Positions 1-9,748 of a stretch of 64,000 nt of DNA are shown piece after piece. The notes beneath the pieces are model-generated. The model saw nothing but the letters and a program-made list of their open reading frames with translations, was not told where the DNA came from and searched no databases. The first letter of the stretch is position 1. The number at the start of each line of letters is the position of its first letter. The stretch is from JBGAWK01 sp044227665 (GTDB taxonomy: Bacteria; Bacteroidota; Bacteroidia; Chitinophagales; JADIYW01), in the NCBI GenBank assembly GCA_044227665.1, contig JBGAWK010000002.1, positions 62,001-126,000 on the forward strand, in the 5' to 3' direction. A program made the position numbers and the translations under genes.

Positions 1-2165
1 ATTATTGACAATATAATAGTGTATAAAACCTTTACGCCCGACCTTCCGGCAAGCTTTGCCGGAGGTCTTATAGATGTACGTACAAAAGATTTTCCTGACA
101 TGCGTACTATCACTATCTCTGGAACTTGGGGCGTAAATACCAATGTAGGCTTCAAGAAAAACTTTCTTACTTATGAAGGAGGCAAAGGAGATGTTTTGGG
201 TTTCGGAAAATCGGGAAGAGAATTTCCCTTATCAGAAAATACAATATTGCCAAGTATTGCTTCTCCCAATTACGCAGTTACCCAAGAGGCTACTAAACTT
301 ATGGACAACAGTATGGCGGCACAACAGGGAAGAGCGATGCTGAATGAATCTTATACGCTGTCTGCTGGAAATCAATGGAAAATATTGAAGTCAGGAGCTT
401 TGGGGCTTATGTATTCTCTAAATTACAGAATAGATTCTCGGCAATATACAGATGGATTCTTTGGGGATTACTATTTTCCTGGCAAAGGAAGCTTGTCTTT
501 GCTTCCAAATGTAGAATTCAGAGACCATAAAAGCACTACCCAAGTAATATTCAGTCAATTATTGAATGTGGGCATGAAAATCAATACCAATAATAAAATA
601 GGATGGGTCTTCATGCACAACCAAAATGGCAATAAAACAGCGAGAATAGTAGATGGAATAAAGTTTACGACAAATGATGGCTTTGGATATAGGGAACATA
701 ATTTGCTTTATGACCAGCGTTCAGTAACTTTTGGAGAAATGTATGGAACTCATTTTTTTGGAAAAGCCAATGGTTCACAATTAGACTGGAAGTTTGCTAC
801 GGCATATTCTTCGTTAGACCAACCCGATAATAGATTCTTCAACTATGGTTACACTAGTGAGAATGATATGTTGCGATATACAATATTCCAGTCACCATCA
901 CGGGTACACAGAGGTATGAAAGAAGTAAATTATGACCTCAAAACGGATTATAATTTACCCTTATCAGTGTGGAATGAGATGAAGGCAAAATTCAAAGCGG
1001 GAGTCGCATATAATTATAAAATTAGAACATATCAAGAAGTGCGCTTTGATTATGGTCCTTCTGCCAATGAATCTTTTGATGGAAATATTAATGATTATAT
1101 TGATGATGCCAATGTATATAATCCAGAAAGCAATAGAAATGGAACATTTTTGGTAAATGTATATCAGAATGATAACTATAATGACTATTCCGGTGCTATG
1201 CAGGTGGCAGCAGCGTATGCCATGATAGAGTTACCTATTGTACAAAAGCTAAAACTCATAGCAGGAACGCGTTTAGAGACCACACACCTTACCTTTACCT
1301 CTGAAGATAATACCAAACAGACGGCATTAAAACTCAAAGATAAAACGCTGCTAAAAAATGTGGACGTACTCCCTTCTTTTGCCATAGTTTATAATGTTGC
1401 AGAAAACATGAATATAAGATTCGGCTATGGTCGCACGCTCGCAAGACCCAGCTTCAGAGAGGTAGCACCTATAAGTATTGCAGACTTTCTAGGAGGAAGA
1501 TTCCTTACGGGGAATCCCGACTTACAGCGCACACTTATTGATAATCTAGACATACGTTATGAATGGTTCACTGTACCCGGATGTATATTGTCTGCCAGTG
1601 CATTTTACAAGCTATTTCACAATCCCATAGAAGTTACCAATAATACTCAGGTGACATCTGGAGAGATTTCTTACCAGAATGTAAGTAAGGCTTCTTTGTA
1701 CGGATTTGAAATAGAAGCGAGGCAAAAAATGAATATTATCCATAATTCCTTGAAAGACATTATTATAGGGATAAATGCATCGTATATTAAGTCTGTAGTG
1801 GATGTTCCTGAAGCAGAATATCTTGCGGCTTCTGCAATAAATGAAAAGGTGTCCCGTACAAGATCTATGTATGGACAATCTCCTTTCCTGATAAATACTT
1901 TTATTGAATATAGTAACGAAAACGTTTGGCAAGAGTATCTATAGGTGGCACGCCAAATATTTTTGAACTACCTCAGAGCCTCTTAAATTTTAAAGCATCT
2001 CAAAGTTTTGGCAAGCAAAAATCTATGCAGGTAAGCTTCACGGCTACAAACCTTATCAATCCAGAATTTAAAGAAACAATGTCTTATCTGGATAAAGATT
2101 ATTATCAGACACGCTACAAAAGCGGAAGAAACTTTTCGTTAGGATTTTCCTATTCCTTTCGTTAA
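1..2165 (+). pseudogene. TonB-dependent receptor, 3' part, frameshifted
   Basis: Outer-membrane TonB-dependent receptor; the gene begins before the window. The frame is open from base 1 and reads through a plug-domain end (IVYKTFTPDLPASFAGG), a family hallmark, into a long beta-barrel rich in alternating aromatic residues. This frame stops at 1942-1944. The barrel end (GGTPNIFELPQSLLNFKASQ through the terminal strand ending in SYSFR) continues in the -1 frame to 2165. Adding one T to the run at 1925-1927 restores NENVLARVSIGGTPN, which fits family C-termini. Without that base the last 70-odd residues, including the barrel-closing strand with its terminal aromatic, are lost. The cause may be a real mutation or a sequence error. 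Substrate unknown; a siderophore or glycan/peptide ligand would be typical. Confidence 0.85.
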
Positions 2166-2183
2166 GCATATTTTGGTGAAAAG

Positions 2184-2208
2184 GGGCTGTGCCTATCTTG
2201 CACAGTCC
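2184..2208 (+). terminator. Hairpin after the TonB receptor
   Basis: A 9-bp stem (2184-2192 with 2200-2208, one G-U pair) with a 7-nt loop starts 18 nt after the receptor stop. No T-run follows on the + strand, so a classical intrinsic terminator is doubtful. Confidence 0.35.
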
Positions 2209-2223
2209 TGATTCCAAAAACAA

Positions 2224-2258
2224 TTTCATACGCATATCTGTTGTAAGATATACCTTTG
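2224..2258 (+). promoter_or_regulatory. Candidate bshA promoter
   Basis: TACCTTTG at 2251-2258 matches the Bacteroidota -7 consensus TAnnTTTG. TTTC at 2224-2227, 23 nt upstream, is one base off the -33 TTTG. The bshA ATG lies 15 nt downstream. Confidence 0.45.
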
Positions 2259-2273
2259 TATTAATTTTTTGGG

Positions 2274-3401
2274 ATGAAGATAGGCATAGTATGTTATCCC
2301 ACCTTTGGTGGTAGCGGTGTGGTAGCAACAGAATTGGGTAAGGCATTGGCGGAACGTGGTCATACCGTCCACTTCGTAACCTATAGCCAGCCGATACGTT
2401 TGGAAGTATTCCACAGCAATATTTTCTACCACGAAGTACGCCTTGCGGATTATCCTCTCTTTGAATATGCTCCTTATGAGACTGCGCTTGCCTCAAAACT
2501 GGTAGATGTTGCTTTACATGAATCTCTAGATTTAGTACATGTACACTATGCTATACCTCATGCTTCAGCGGCAATAGTAGCTAGAAATATTTTGAAAAAA
2601 TCCGGGATAAATTTACCTATTGTTACCACCTTGCACGGTACAGATATTACACTTGTAGGCAAAGATCCTTCTTATGCTCCTGTAGTCACTTATTCGATCA
2701 ATGAATCTGATGGAGTTACTGCTGTATCGCAAAGTCTTAAAGATGATACTTATACCTATTTCAGTATCGAGAAAAATATAGAAGTAATACCCAATTTCGT
2801 TGATTTTCGTCGTTTTTCTAGGAAAAATAAAGAACATTTCAGAAAGCTATTTGCACCCAACGGCGAAAAAATTCTTATTCATACCTCCAACTTTAGGAAG
2901 GTAAAACGTGTAGAAGATATAATTTCAGTATTCTGTAGAGTTTCTAAAGAAATTCCTTGTAAATTATTGATGATAGGGGATGGCCCAGAACGGCAGCATG
3001 TAGAACAATTAGCGAGGACTACGTGTACAAGTGAGATTAGATTTTTGGGCAAGCAGGAGGCTGTGGAGGAGTTGTTAGCTATTTCAGATGTCTTCCTTAT
3101 GCCGTCTGCCAGTGAGAGCTTTGGGCTGGCAGCACTAGAAGCTATGGCATGTGAAGTGCCTGTGGTTTCTTCTAATATCGGAGGTATTCCGGAAGTCAAC
3201 ATACACGGTGAGACAGGATTCTTACATCCTATAGGTGATATAGAGGGTATGGTGAAAAGTACCTTGAGGATTCTGAAAGATGAAAGCCTACATCAGCAAA
3301 TGAAATTAAATGCATTGCATCAAGCCGAACGTTATTCTTTGGAAAAGATACTACCTCTTTATGAAGAATATTATATAAAAGTCTTAGAAGGAAAGTCCTA
3401 G
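2274..3401 (+). CDS. bshA: N-acetyl-alpha-D-glucosaminyl L-malate synthase BshA
   Basis: GT4 retaining glycosyltransferase that joins UDP-GlcNAc and L-malate in the first step of bacillithiol synthesis, in the cytosol. The 375 residues match the family length. Visible marks are the N-terminal CYPTFGGSGVVATELG loop, the LHGTDITLVG segment in the middle, and the C-terminal nucleotide-sugar motif SASESFGLAALEAMA (about residues 278-292). The N-terminal sequence is very typical of BshA rather than of generic GT4 enzymes. The other pathway genes, bshB and bshC, are not in the window. The 3' end overlaps the convergent glycosyltransferase gene by 4 nt. Confidence 0.93.
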   Translation: MKIGIVCYPTFGGSGVVATELGKALAERGHTVHFVTYSQPIRLEVFHSNIFYHEVRLADYPLFEYAPYETALASKLVDVALHESLDLVHVHYAIPHASAAIVARNILKKSGINLPIVTTLHGTDITLVGKDPSYAPVVTYSINESDGVTAVSQSLKDDTYTYFSIEKNIEVIPNFVDFRRFSRKNKEHFRKLFAPNGEKILIHTSNFRKVKRVEDIISVFCRVSKEIPCKLLMIGDGPERQHVEQLARTTCTSEIRFLGKQEAVEELLAISDVFLMPSASESFGLAALEAMACEVPVVSSNIGGIPEVNIHGETGFLHPIGDIEGMVKSTLRILKDESLHQQMKLNALHQAERYSLEKILPLYEEYYIKVLEGKS

Positions 3402-5323
3402 TTTCCCAATTCCTGAATACGAAAAAAGATAATTCTTAAGTCCTCATAAGGAGTATAGTTTTTGGCATATTCTATCAATAGTTGTTCTTGCTGACCCTTA
3501 GAAAGATTACTTGTATCTATAGGACATAAAATCCCTTGTATGTTTTTATATGAAAACGGCAGATTTTCTTGGAATCCCACCCAAAATTTCTTGCCCATTA
3601 TTACGTCAAATATATTTAGAATAAATTGGATTTTATTCTTTTGAAAAAATATCAATATAGGCAAAAAAAAGAAGAAAAGTAAGGAAATTATAATGTCTTG
3701 TAATCTTTTAAACCTGAGATAAAAAGGTTTTTTGATATTGAAATTAAAGTCAAAAGTATAGATTTCGCCCTGAGAATTTTTGGTTTTACTTCCAATGATA
3801 TGAAGCAGGTCTTCAGAGGCAATCTTACAAGAAATATTAGAAGGTAAATCTTGTATATATTTAATGATTTCAGAGGAACTTAATTTTTGCCTACAAAATA
3901 TAACTTCGTCAATGGCATAAGTATGGAGAATCTTTTGTAGTCTATCAATATTGCCTAGGCTTTGCATAGCGTTATTTTCTTGTGTAGTTATGCTGATACA
4001 TCCTACTAGATTATCCTGACTATGTATATCTTCCAGGTATTGTTTAATATATTCATACTCGCTAATAGTTCCTACTACGCCTATCTGCTTGTGAAGATAT
4101 TCTCTATTTTTAGTTCTGAATACATACCTGATTATTCCAGAAGCTAAGATATTCCAGGCAGAAGCAGCAAGAATGATACCTCTGGATGTTCTCAAAGACA
4201 TGGGAAGAAATCCATATACAAATCCTATAAGAATAGTACCACTAAGAATGCCGAGTGTACTCTTCAGAATATTATGAGGTCTATCATAAGCACCAGAATA
4301 ATAAAGCGACAATAACCATATTGCTAAATACAAAGGATAGTTTATATATAGCAATGTGCTGGGATAAGAGAAATTTTCTCCATTATGGACGAGAGTTTGC
4401 ATACCATACTGAGATACTAATAAACCTGTACAGATGCTAAAAATGTCTGCAAATAATACGATGTATTTTTTTGTTATTCCTTGTATGAGTGCTATTGCAG
4501 CTCTCACATAGATGGCAAGTCTTAGTAATATTGTCATCATGGAAGCATTACTTTTGCCAAAGTGTTTTTGGGCAAATATTATCATCGCTTCATAGAATAC
4601 TTTTATATAGTTCAGGCTACCCTTTTTAGTACTCTCGCCTTTGAAATGTATAATTTTTGTATTAGGGAAATAGATGTTTTTATAGCCCGCCTTTTTGATG
4701 CGATAGGAAAGGTCTATATCTTCGCCATACATGAAATAATCCTCATCCAATAAGCCTATTTCATCTAGTACTTTTTTTCGTAAAAACATAAAAGCTCCCG
4801 AAAGTACATCTACACTGTGTATCGCATTAGGATTGAGATAGGAAAGATGGTATTTGCCAAATTTTTTATTGCGAGGAAAAATCTTTGACAGACCAAAAAG
4901 TTTGTAGAAAGCTGTCTCCGGAGAGGGAAATCCACGCTTGGATTCCGGCAGATATTCTCCTTTGCCATCTATCATATATACGCCCAGGCCCCCGACTTCT
5001 ATATCTGCATCCATATAGGTTACAATCTTTTGTAGCGTATCCTCTTCTATGATAGTGTCGGGATTGAGTAATAATACATATTTCCCTTTACTTGCTCTTA
5101 TTGCTTGGTTATTAGCCTTGGAAAAACCTTTATTGTCCGTATTGGCTATGGTCATTACTTGTGGGAACTCCTGTGACAGCATCTGTACCGATCCATCATC
5201 TGAGGCATTATCTACTACAAAGACTTCATATTCAAAATTTACATTCGACTTAAAAACTGATAACAAAGCTTGCCGTAAAAAATATTTTACGTTGTAATTG
5301 ACAATGACTATGCTGAGTTTCAT
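3398..5323 (-). CDS. GT2 glycosyltransferase fused to degenerate sugar-transferase module
   Basis: The N-terminal 260 residues are a GT2 inverting glycosyltransferase: start MKLSIVIVNYNV, VVDNASDDGS, LLNPDTIIEE as the DxD region, and EDIDLSYRIKKAG. These enzymes act at the inner face of the membrane in polysaccharide or glycolipid assembly. Residues about 270-400 hold several membrane segments, then a Rossmann-like region (GVVGTISEYEYIKQYL) resembling the CoA_binding_3 part of WbaP-type phosphoglycosyl transferases. The C-terminus begins like a Bac_transf domain (FKRLQDIIISLL) but lacks the usual GPvfFrQ, yKFRtM and KPGITG motifs, so that half is probably not catalytic. Acceptor and donor sugars cannot be told. 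Confidence 0.8.
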   Translation of the reverse strand: MKLSIVIVNYNVKYFLRQALLSVFKSNVNFEYEVFVVDNASDDGSVQMLSQEFPQVMTIANTDNKGFSKANNQAIRASKGKYVLLLNPDTIIEEDTLQKIVTYMDADIEVGGLGVYMIDGKGEYLPESKRGFPSPETAFYKLFGLSKIFPRNKKFGKYHLSYLNPNAIHSVDVLSGAFMFLRKKVLDEIGLLDEDYFMYGEDIDLSYRIKKAGYKNIYFPNTKIIHFKGESTKKGSLNYIKVFYEAMIIFAQKHFGKSNASMMTILLRLAIYVRAAIALIQGITKKYIVLFADIFSICTGLLVSQYGMQTLVHNGENFSYPSTLLYINYPLYLAIWLLSLYYSGAYDRPHNILKSTLGILSGTILIGFVYGFLPMSLRTSRGIILAASAWNILASGIIRYVFRTKNREYLHKQIGVVGTISEYEYIKQYLEDIHSQDNLVGCISITTQENNAMQSLGNIDRLQKILHTYAIDEVIFCRQKLSSSEIIKYIQDLPSNISCKIASEDLLHIIGSKTKNSQGEIYTFDFNFNIKKPFYLRFKRLQDIIISLLFFFFLPILIFFQKNKIQFILNIFDVIMGKKFWVGFQENLPFSYKNIQGILCPIDTSNLSKGQQEQLLIEYAKNYTPYEDLRIIFFRIQELGN

Positions 5324-5388
5324 CTGCTTAGAGACAATATTGTAGGTATAACTTCTTTGCCGCTAAAATAATATAATATACCCAAAAA

Positions 5389-6009
5389 CTATTTGCCTGT
5401 AAGATATTGTTCATAAGGTTGTCTGGAAGATAGTGAGCGAGCTAATGTAATATCATCTACATATTCCAATTCGCCACCAAAGGCTATGCCTCTGGCTATG
5501 GTGGTAATCTTTACATGCTCGGATTGCAAGAGTTTGGTAATATAAAAAAGCGTGGTGTCACCATTGATAGTAGGGTTTAGTGCCATAATGACTTCTCTTA
5601 CACCGTGGGTATGAATCCGCTCTTTGAGATTGGATAAATATAGCTGGTCGGGTCCTATGCCGTCCATAGGGGATATGAGTTTGCCTATGACATGGTAATG
5701 TCCCTTATACATGCCAGTATTTTCTATGGCTACCACATCTCTGAAATTTTCTACTATACATAGTACAGTACTATCACGAGTAGGGTTGCGGCATATATCA
5801 CATATTACAGTATCTGAGATGGTATGACACTGCTTACATTGGTGGATACCTTCACGCATCTTCTTGAGGGCTTCCGTAAATCTGGTGGTGGTATCGCCAT
5901 CAGATTGCAGGAAGTACATGACAAGGCGCAAAGCAGTCTTCTTACCTATGCCAGGCAGCGCATTAAAGGCTTCTACTGCACCTTCTACTAATTTGGAAGG
6001 ATATTCCAT
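5389..6009 (-). CDS. recR: Recombination protein RecR
   Basis: RecR acts with RecF and RecO to load RecA at gapped DNA. The 206 residues are close to the usual 200. Domains in order: helix-hairpin-helix (NALPGIGKKTALRL, 17-30), a C4 zinc finger (C58, C61, C70, C73), a Toprim domain starting CIVENFRDVVAIE, and a C-terminal ARGIAFGGELEYVDDITLAR segment that is highly typical of the family. It lies 18 nt downstream of the small transporter subunit gene on the same strand, so it may share that transcript. Confidence 0.96.
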   Translation of the reverse strand: MEYPSKLVEGAVEAFNALPGIGKKTALRLVMYFLQSDGDTTTRFTEALKKMREGIHQCKQCHTISDTVICDICRNPTRDSTVLCIVENFRDVVAIENTGMYKGHYHVIGKLISPMDGIGPDQLYLSNLKERIHTHGVREVIMALNPTINGDTTLFYITKLLQSEHVKITTIARGIAFGGELEYVDDITLARSLSSRQPYEQYLTGK

Positions 6010-6027
6010 GTTGTAATCTGAAAAATT

Positions 6028-6165
6028 TTAGGGACCGAAAAAGAAATCATCATGTGTTTTCTCATCTTTGGGTGGTGTTACCAATACTTTGTAAAAAAAG
6101 TAAAAAGTGAACGCCGAAATGATACTGAATGAGCCTAACATCATTAGGAGTGCTGAAGTTTCCAT
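6028..6165 (-). CDS. Small MetS-like subunit of NSS transporter (45 aa)
   Basis: A 45-residue ORF, METSALLMMLGSFSII..., below common ORF cut-offs. It has one hydrophobic helix (about residues 5-30), then a short polar tail VTPPKDEKTHDD ending FFFGP. Its ATG overlaps the last 22 nt of the sodium symporter gene, and an AAGG-type ribosome site sits about 8 nt upstream. Position and architecture match the small subunit (MetS type) that accompanies some NSS transporters such as the MetP methionine/alanine importer; overlap implies translational coupling. The residue-level match to MetS is my inference, and a search with this peptide would settle it. Confidence 0.75.
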   Translation of the reverse strand: METSALLMMLGSFSIISAFTFYFFYKVLVTPPKDEKTHDDFFFGP

Positions 6166-7754
6166 ATATCTCTACCTTCTTTTTTGCGTTTATGATAAGC
6201 GTGATATACCATGTAAGTAATAATCCCAAAGATAGATAAAAGTCCTAGCCTTGAAATATTGATATATCGCAGTGTTTTTTTGAGGTCTGCAAGTTCTTGC
6301 GGGTCAGTAGTCTTGCTGATGGCATCCAATAAGTCCTTATGTGTAAGCTTATCCCAAAGCTCTGGAATATACATCACAAATACAAAACCCAAAAGTAGCG
6401 GCGTAATGTATAGTGTTATATATTTATAAATATTTGGAATTTTGATGTCTGCACCCTCCATAAGTTCTTCCCAACCTCTCTTGATGCCAAATACCCAAGA
6501 AAAGAGTATTACTTCTCCTAATGCAAATACGACTAGGGATATAGTACCCGCCCAATAATCATATTCATCGAAGACTCCGTAATTAAAATATAATACAGTA
6601 GGCAATCCCAAAGCAAAGATGATGATGCCAAAAAGTATGGCAGATGTACTTTTTGAGAATTTATACTCTTCTTCAAAGAAACTGATACAGGGCGTACCCA
6701 TCGCTAGAGAAGAGGTGATGCCGGCAAAGAATAGCAGAGAAAAGAACATGATGCCGGCAGCCATAGATAAGAAGGGTCCCCACTGTTGGAATAGGTAGGG
6801 TAGGGTTTTGAATCCCAAGCCCAATCCACCGGAAGAGGTAAGTTCTACGACTTTATCTATACCCAAATAGCCTATGGATATAGGTATAATGATACAACTC
6901 CCCAACACTACTTCTACAAACTCATTCATCCACCCTGCCGACATTGCATTGAGGGCTATATCATCTTTAGGTCTTACGTAGGAGGCATAACATTGTATAG
7001 AACCCATGCCTACCGAGAGGGTAAAAAATATCTGCCCAGCCGCCGCCACCCATACCTTGGGACTCCATATCGTGTCAAAGTTTGGCTTCCACAGGAAGTT
7101 TAGCCCTACTGTGCCATCATAGACTGCGCCTTCAGTGCCTGCCTTCAGGGTGGCACCCTTTATTGCTAAGATAAATCCAAAAAGTATAAGCAAAGGCATA
7201 CCTATTTTTGCGGCTAATTCTACGCCTTTGTCCAATCCTTTGCTAAGTATAAAAATATTTATAAAAAGACACAAAAGCCAAAATCCCAAAGGTGCAAAAT
7301 CCATAGACCCATCTATGCCCTTCAAGCTGATATAGTTGCCAAAAATAGCAGCTACTTCTTCGCCGCTTTTTCCTACAAAACTCCCTGAAATAAATTTCCA
7401 TATATAGGCTAATGTCCAAGATTCTAAGTAGCAATAGTAGGCTGCAATAGCAATATTGGAAAAAATACCAAATACGCCTACGTATTTCCATATAGCTCTC
7501 TTGTCCATGACACCCATCATAAAGGGCGTACTATGATGCCCATATCTGCCACCATGACGACCTATAGACCATTCCACAAATAATAAAGGAATACCCATCA
7601 ATAAGAAACATACTAAATAGGGGATGATAAAGCTACCACCACCATTCTGGACAGCCTGAACAGGAAAACGCAAGAAATTGCCGAAGCCTACAGCATTGCC
7701 GGCCATAGCTAATACCAGTCCCACCCGCGAACCCCAACTTTCTTTATTTGTCAT
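6144..7754 (-). CDS. Sodium-dependent NSS-family amino acid transporter
   Basis: Inner-membrane Na+/solute symporter of the neurotransmitter:sodium symporter (SNF) family, with 536 residues and about 12 membrane helices. TM1 carries the family signature GNAVGFGNFLRFP, whose unwound glycine-rich centre binds sodium and substrate. Other typical segments are GGSFIIPYLVCFLLMGIPLLF and the TM6 region FTLSVGMGSIQCYASY. Substrates are usually amino acids; which one cannot be read from sequence. The gene runs into a small single-helix subunit gene, which suggests a MetP/MetS-like two-component importer. Confidence 0.92.
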   Translation of the reverse strand: MTNKESWGSRVGLVLAMAGNAVGFGNFLRFPVQAVQNGGGSFIIPYLVCFLLMGIPLLFVEWSIGRHGGRYGHHSTPFMMGVMDKRAIWKYVGVFGIFSNIAIAAYYCYLESWTLAYIWKFISGSFVGKSGEEVAAIFGNYISLKGIDGSMDFAPLGFWLLCLFINIFILSKGLDKGVELAAKIGMPLLILFGFILAIKGATLKAGTEGAVYDGTVGLNFLWKPNFDTIWSPKVWVAAAGQIFFTLSVGMGSIQCYASYVRPKDDIALNAMSAGWMNEFVEVVLGSCIIIPISIGYLGIDKVVELTSSGGLGLGFKTLPYLFQQWGPFLSMAAGIMFFSLLFFAGITSSLAMGTPCISFFEEEYKFSKSTSAILFGIIIFALGLPTVLYFNYGVFDEYDYWAGTISLVVFALGEVILFSWVFGIKRGWEELMEGADIKIPNIYKYITLYITPLLLGFVFVMYIPELWDKLTHKDLLDAISKTTDPQELADLKKTLRYINISRLGLLSIFGIITYMVYHAYHKRKKEGRDIWKLQHS

Positions 7755-7852
7755 TAGATGCCTTATTTTCGGTAAAGATAAATTTTTGAAATATTTTATC
7801 TCAAAAAAATAACTATATCTCTAATACGGATAGGTGCTGTGTGCTAATGGAG

Positions 7853-8398
7853 TTAATTTGAAGACTTTGATTTGCTACTTTTCAGGCGTTTTGTAATTTC
7901 TTTTTCAATAAATTCCATAGAAGGATTTATAGCTATAATATATCCAGTTTCGTCTATGAGAATAGTAGATGGTATAGAGCTGATGCCATAGGCTCTAGCA
8001 CCCTCGCCACTCCAGAATTTGAGGTCGCTAACATGATTGCTCCAAGTAAGGCTGTCTTGTTTTATAGCATTCGTCCAAGATTCTTTACTTTTGTCTAGGG
8101 AATAACTATATATAGTGAATCCTGTAGTGGGCTTGTTGAATTTTGCTGTTTTATACTTATTGAAAAGGTTTCTAATTTCAGGATTTTTCTTGCGGCAAGG
8201 ACCACACCATGATGCCCAAAAATCTAGTAATACTAAATTTCCTTGCAGTGAGGATAATTTCAGCGTGTCGCCGTAAGGATTGGGATATGCCAATTCCGGG
8301 GCTTTGCTACCTATACTTATGCGACTCGGTGGTGCGAATGCAAGTAGTAAAAATAATGCTACAAAGGAACATGCAAAAAGAACTTTTTTCTTCATCAT
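7853..8398 (-). CDS. TlpA-like thioredoxin-fold protein, secreted
   Basis: An extracytoplasmic thiol-disulfide oxidoreductase of the TlpA/ResA type, 181 residues. Residues about 3-22 form a signal peptide or anchor (KKKVLFACSFVALFLLLAFA). The redox motif WASWCGPCRKK follows, with the cis-proline region IPSTILIDETG near residue 142. Such proteins keep cysteines reduced for cytochrome c maturation or act in general periplasmic thiol repair; the partner is unknown. The murA stop lies 36 nt upstream on the same strand, so co-transcription is possible. The start could be either of two consecutive methionines. Confidence 0.88.
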   Translation of the reverse strand: MMKKKVLFACSFVALFLLLAFAPPSRISIGSKAPELAYPNPYGDTLKLSSLQGNLVLLDFWASWCGPCRKKNPEIRNLFNKYKTAKFNKPTTGFTIYSYSLDKSKESWTNAIKQDSLTWSNHVSDLKFWSGEGARAYGISSIPSTILIDETGYIIAINPSMEFIEKEITKRLKSSKSKSSN

Positions 8399-8434
8399 CG
8401 CTATTCTTATACAAAAATGCTGCCGAAAATAGTG

Positions 8435-9748
8435 TTACAATCTTTTAATTTTAGCCCCTAAAGCATTAAGTCGTATATCTATATTTTCATAGCCTCTATC
8501 TATTTGGTGGGCATTGTTAATCTTACTTTTACCCTTGGCAGACATGGCTGCGATAAGCAATGATACACCAGCCCTGATGTCGGGGGAGGTCATTTCTATA
8601 CCCCTAAGCGCATAGGTTCTGTCTATGCCTATAACCGTGGCTCTGTGAGGATCACAAAGTATTATTTTTGCGCCCATATCTATTAGCTTATCTACGAAGA
8701 ATAGGCGACTTTCAAACATCTTTTGGTGAATGAGCACGCTGCCTCGGGCTTGGATTGCCGTTACTAAGACTATGCTAAGCAAATCTGGAGTAAATCCAGG
8801 CCAGGGTGCATCATATACGGTAAGTATAGAGCCATCTATGAAAGTATGTATTTCATAATGTTCCTGTGCCGGAACAAATATATCGTCCCCCCTAAATTCC
8901 ATAGCTATGCCTAGCTTGTCGAATATAGAAGGGATGAGTCCCAGCATATCTGTACGGCAGTTTTTGATGGTAATTTCTGACTGTGTCATGGCTGCCATCC
9001 CTATAAAACTGCCTATCTCTATCATGTCGGGCAGTACGATGTGGGTAGTTCCTTCAAGTTTTTCTACGCCAGTGACGGTCAATTTATTGGTACCTACGCC
9101 TTCGATTTTTGCTCCCATGCGGATGAGCATCACACATAATTGCTGTAAATATGGCTCACAGGCTGCGTTATAAATAGTGGTAACGCCTTCTGTGAGTACA
9201 GAACACATCACGATATTGGCAGTGCCTGTAACTGAAGGCTCATCAAGGTGTATGTATTTGCCTTGTAATTGCTCGGCGGTGAGGGCATAGAAATCGTCGT
9301 CGTCGTTATAGTTCAATTTTGCCCCTAATTCTATAAATCCTTGGAAGTGGGTGTCTAGCCTTCTTCTACCTATCTTGTCACCGCCTGGCATAGGCATATA
9401 CGCCCTTTTGAATCTGGCCAGTAAGGGGCCTAATATCATGATAGAACCACGGAGGTTGCCCGCTTTTTTTCTGAATTTGTCTTCCAGAAGATAGTCGGGG
9501 TGCACATCTTCGGCATTGAAAGTGTATTTTCCCTTACTATGCTTGGTGACTTTTACACCCATCTCATTGATAAGTTCGATAAGGATGAGGATGTCTAAGA
9601 TTTCGGGGATATTTTCTATAGTTACATCCCTATCTGTAAGTAAAGTAGCAGAAATAATCTGTAAGGCTTCATTTTTTGCACCTTGCGGTGTTATCTCTCC
9701 GGATAGCCTGCATCCGCCATGAACTTCAAATGCATCCTGATGGCTCAT
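8435..9748 (-). CDS. murA: UDP-N-acetylglucosamine 1-carboxyvinyltransferase MurA
   Basis: First committed step of peptidoglycan synthesis: transfers enolpyruvate from PEP to UDP-GlcNAc in the cytosol. The 437 residues fit the family. The UDP-sugar site GAKNEAL (K25, N26) and the loop PMPGGDKIGRRRLDTH are present. In the loop, the residue equivalent to E. coli Cys115 is Asp124. Asp at this site keeps the enzyme active and is known to give fosfomycin insensitivity in other lineages. The start overlaps the stop of the DUF4290 gene by 4 nt, so the two are translationally coupled. Confidence 0.96.
   Translation of the reverse strand: MSHQDAFEVHGGCRLSGEITPQGAKNEALQIISATLLTDRDVTIENIPEILDILILIELINEMGVKVTKHSKGKYTFNAEDVHPDYLLEDKFRKKAGNLRGSIMILGPLLARFKRAYMPMPGGDKIGRRRLDTHFQGFIELGAKLNYNDDDDFYALTAEQLQGKYIHLDEPSVTGTANIVMCSVLTEGVTTIYNAACEPYLQQLCVMLIRMGAKIEGVGTNKLTVTGVEKLEGTTHIVLPDMIEIGSFIGMAAMTQSEITIKNCRTDMLGLIPSIFDKLGIAMEFRGDDIFVPAQEHYEIHTFIDGSILTVYDAPWPGFTPDLLSIVLVTAIQARGSVLIHQKMFESRLFFVDKLIDMGAKIILCDPHRATVIGIDRTYALRGIEMTSPDIRAGVSLLIAAMSAKGKSKINNAHQIDRGYENIDIRLNALGAKIKRL

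Noticed and set aside
1922..1945. Programmed -1 frameshift in the TonB receptor.
   Set aside because: No classical slippery heptamer and no downstream pseudoknot that I can see; TonB receptors are not known for such control.
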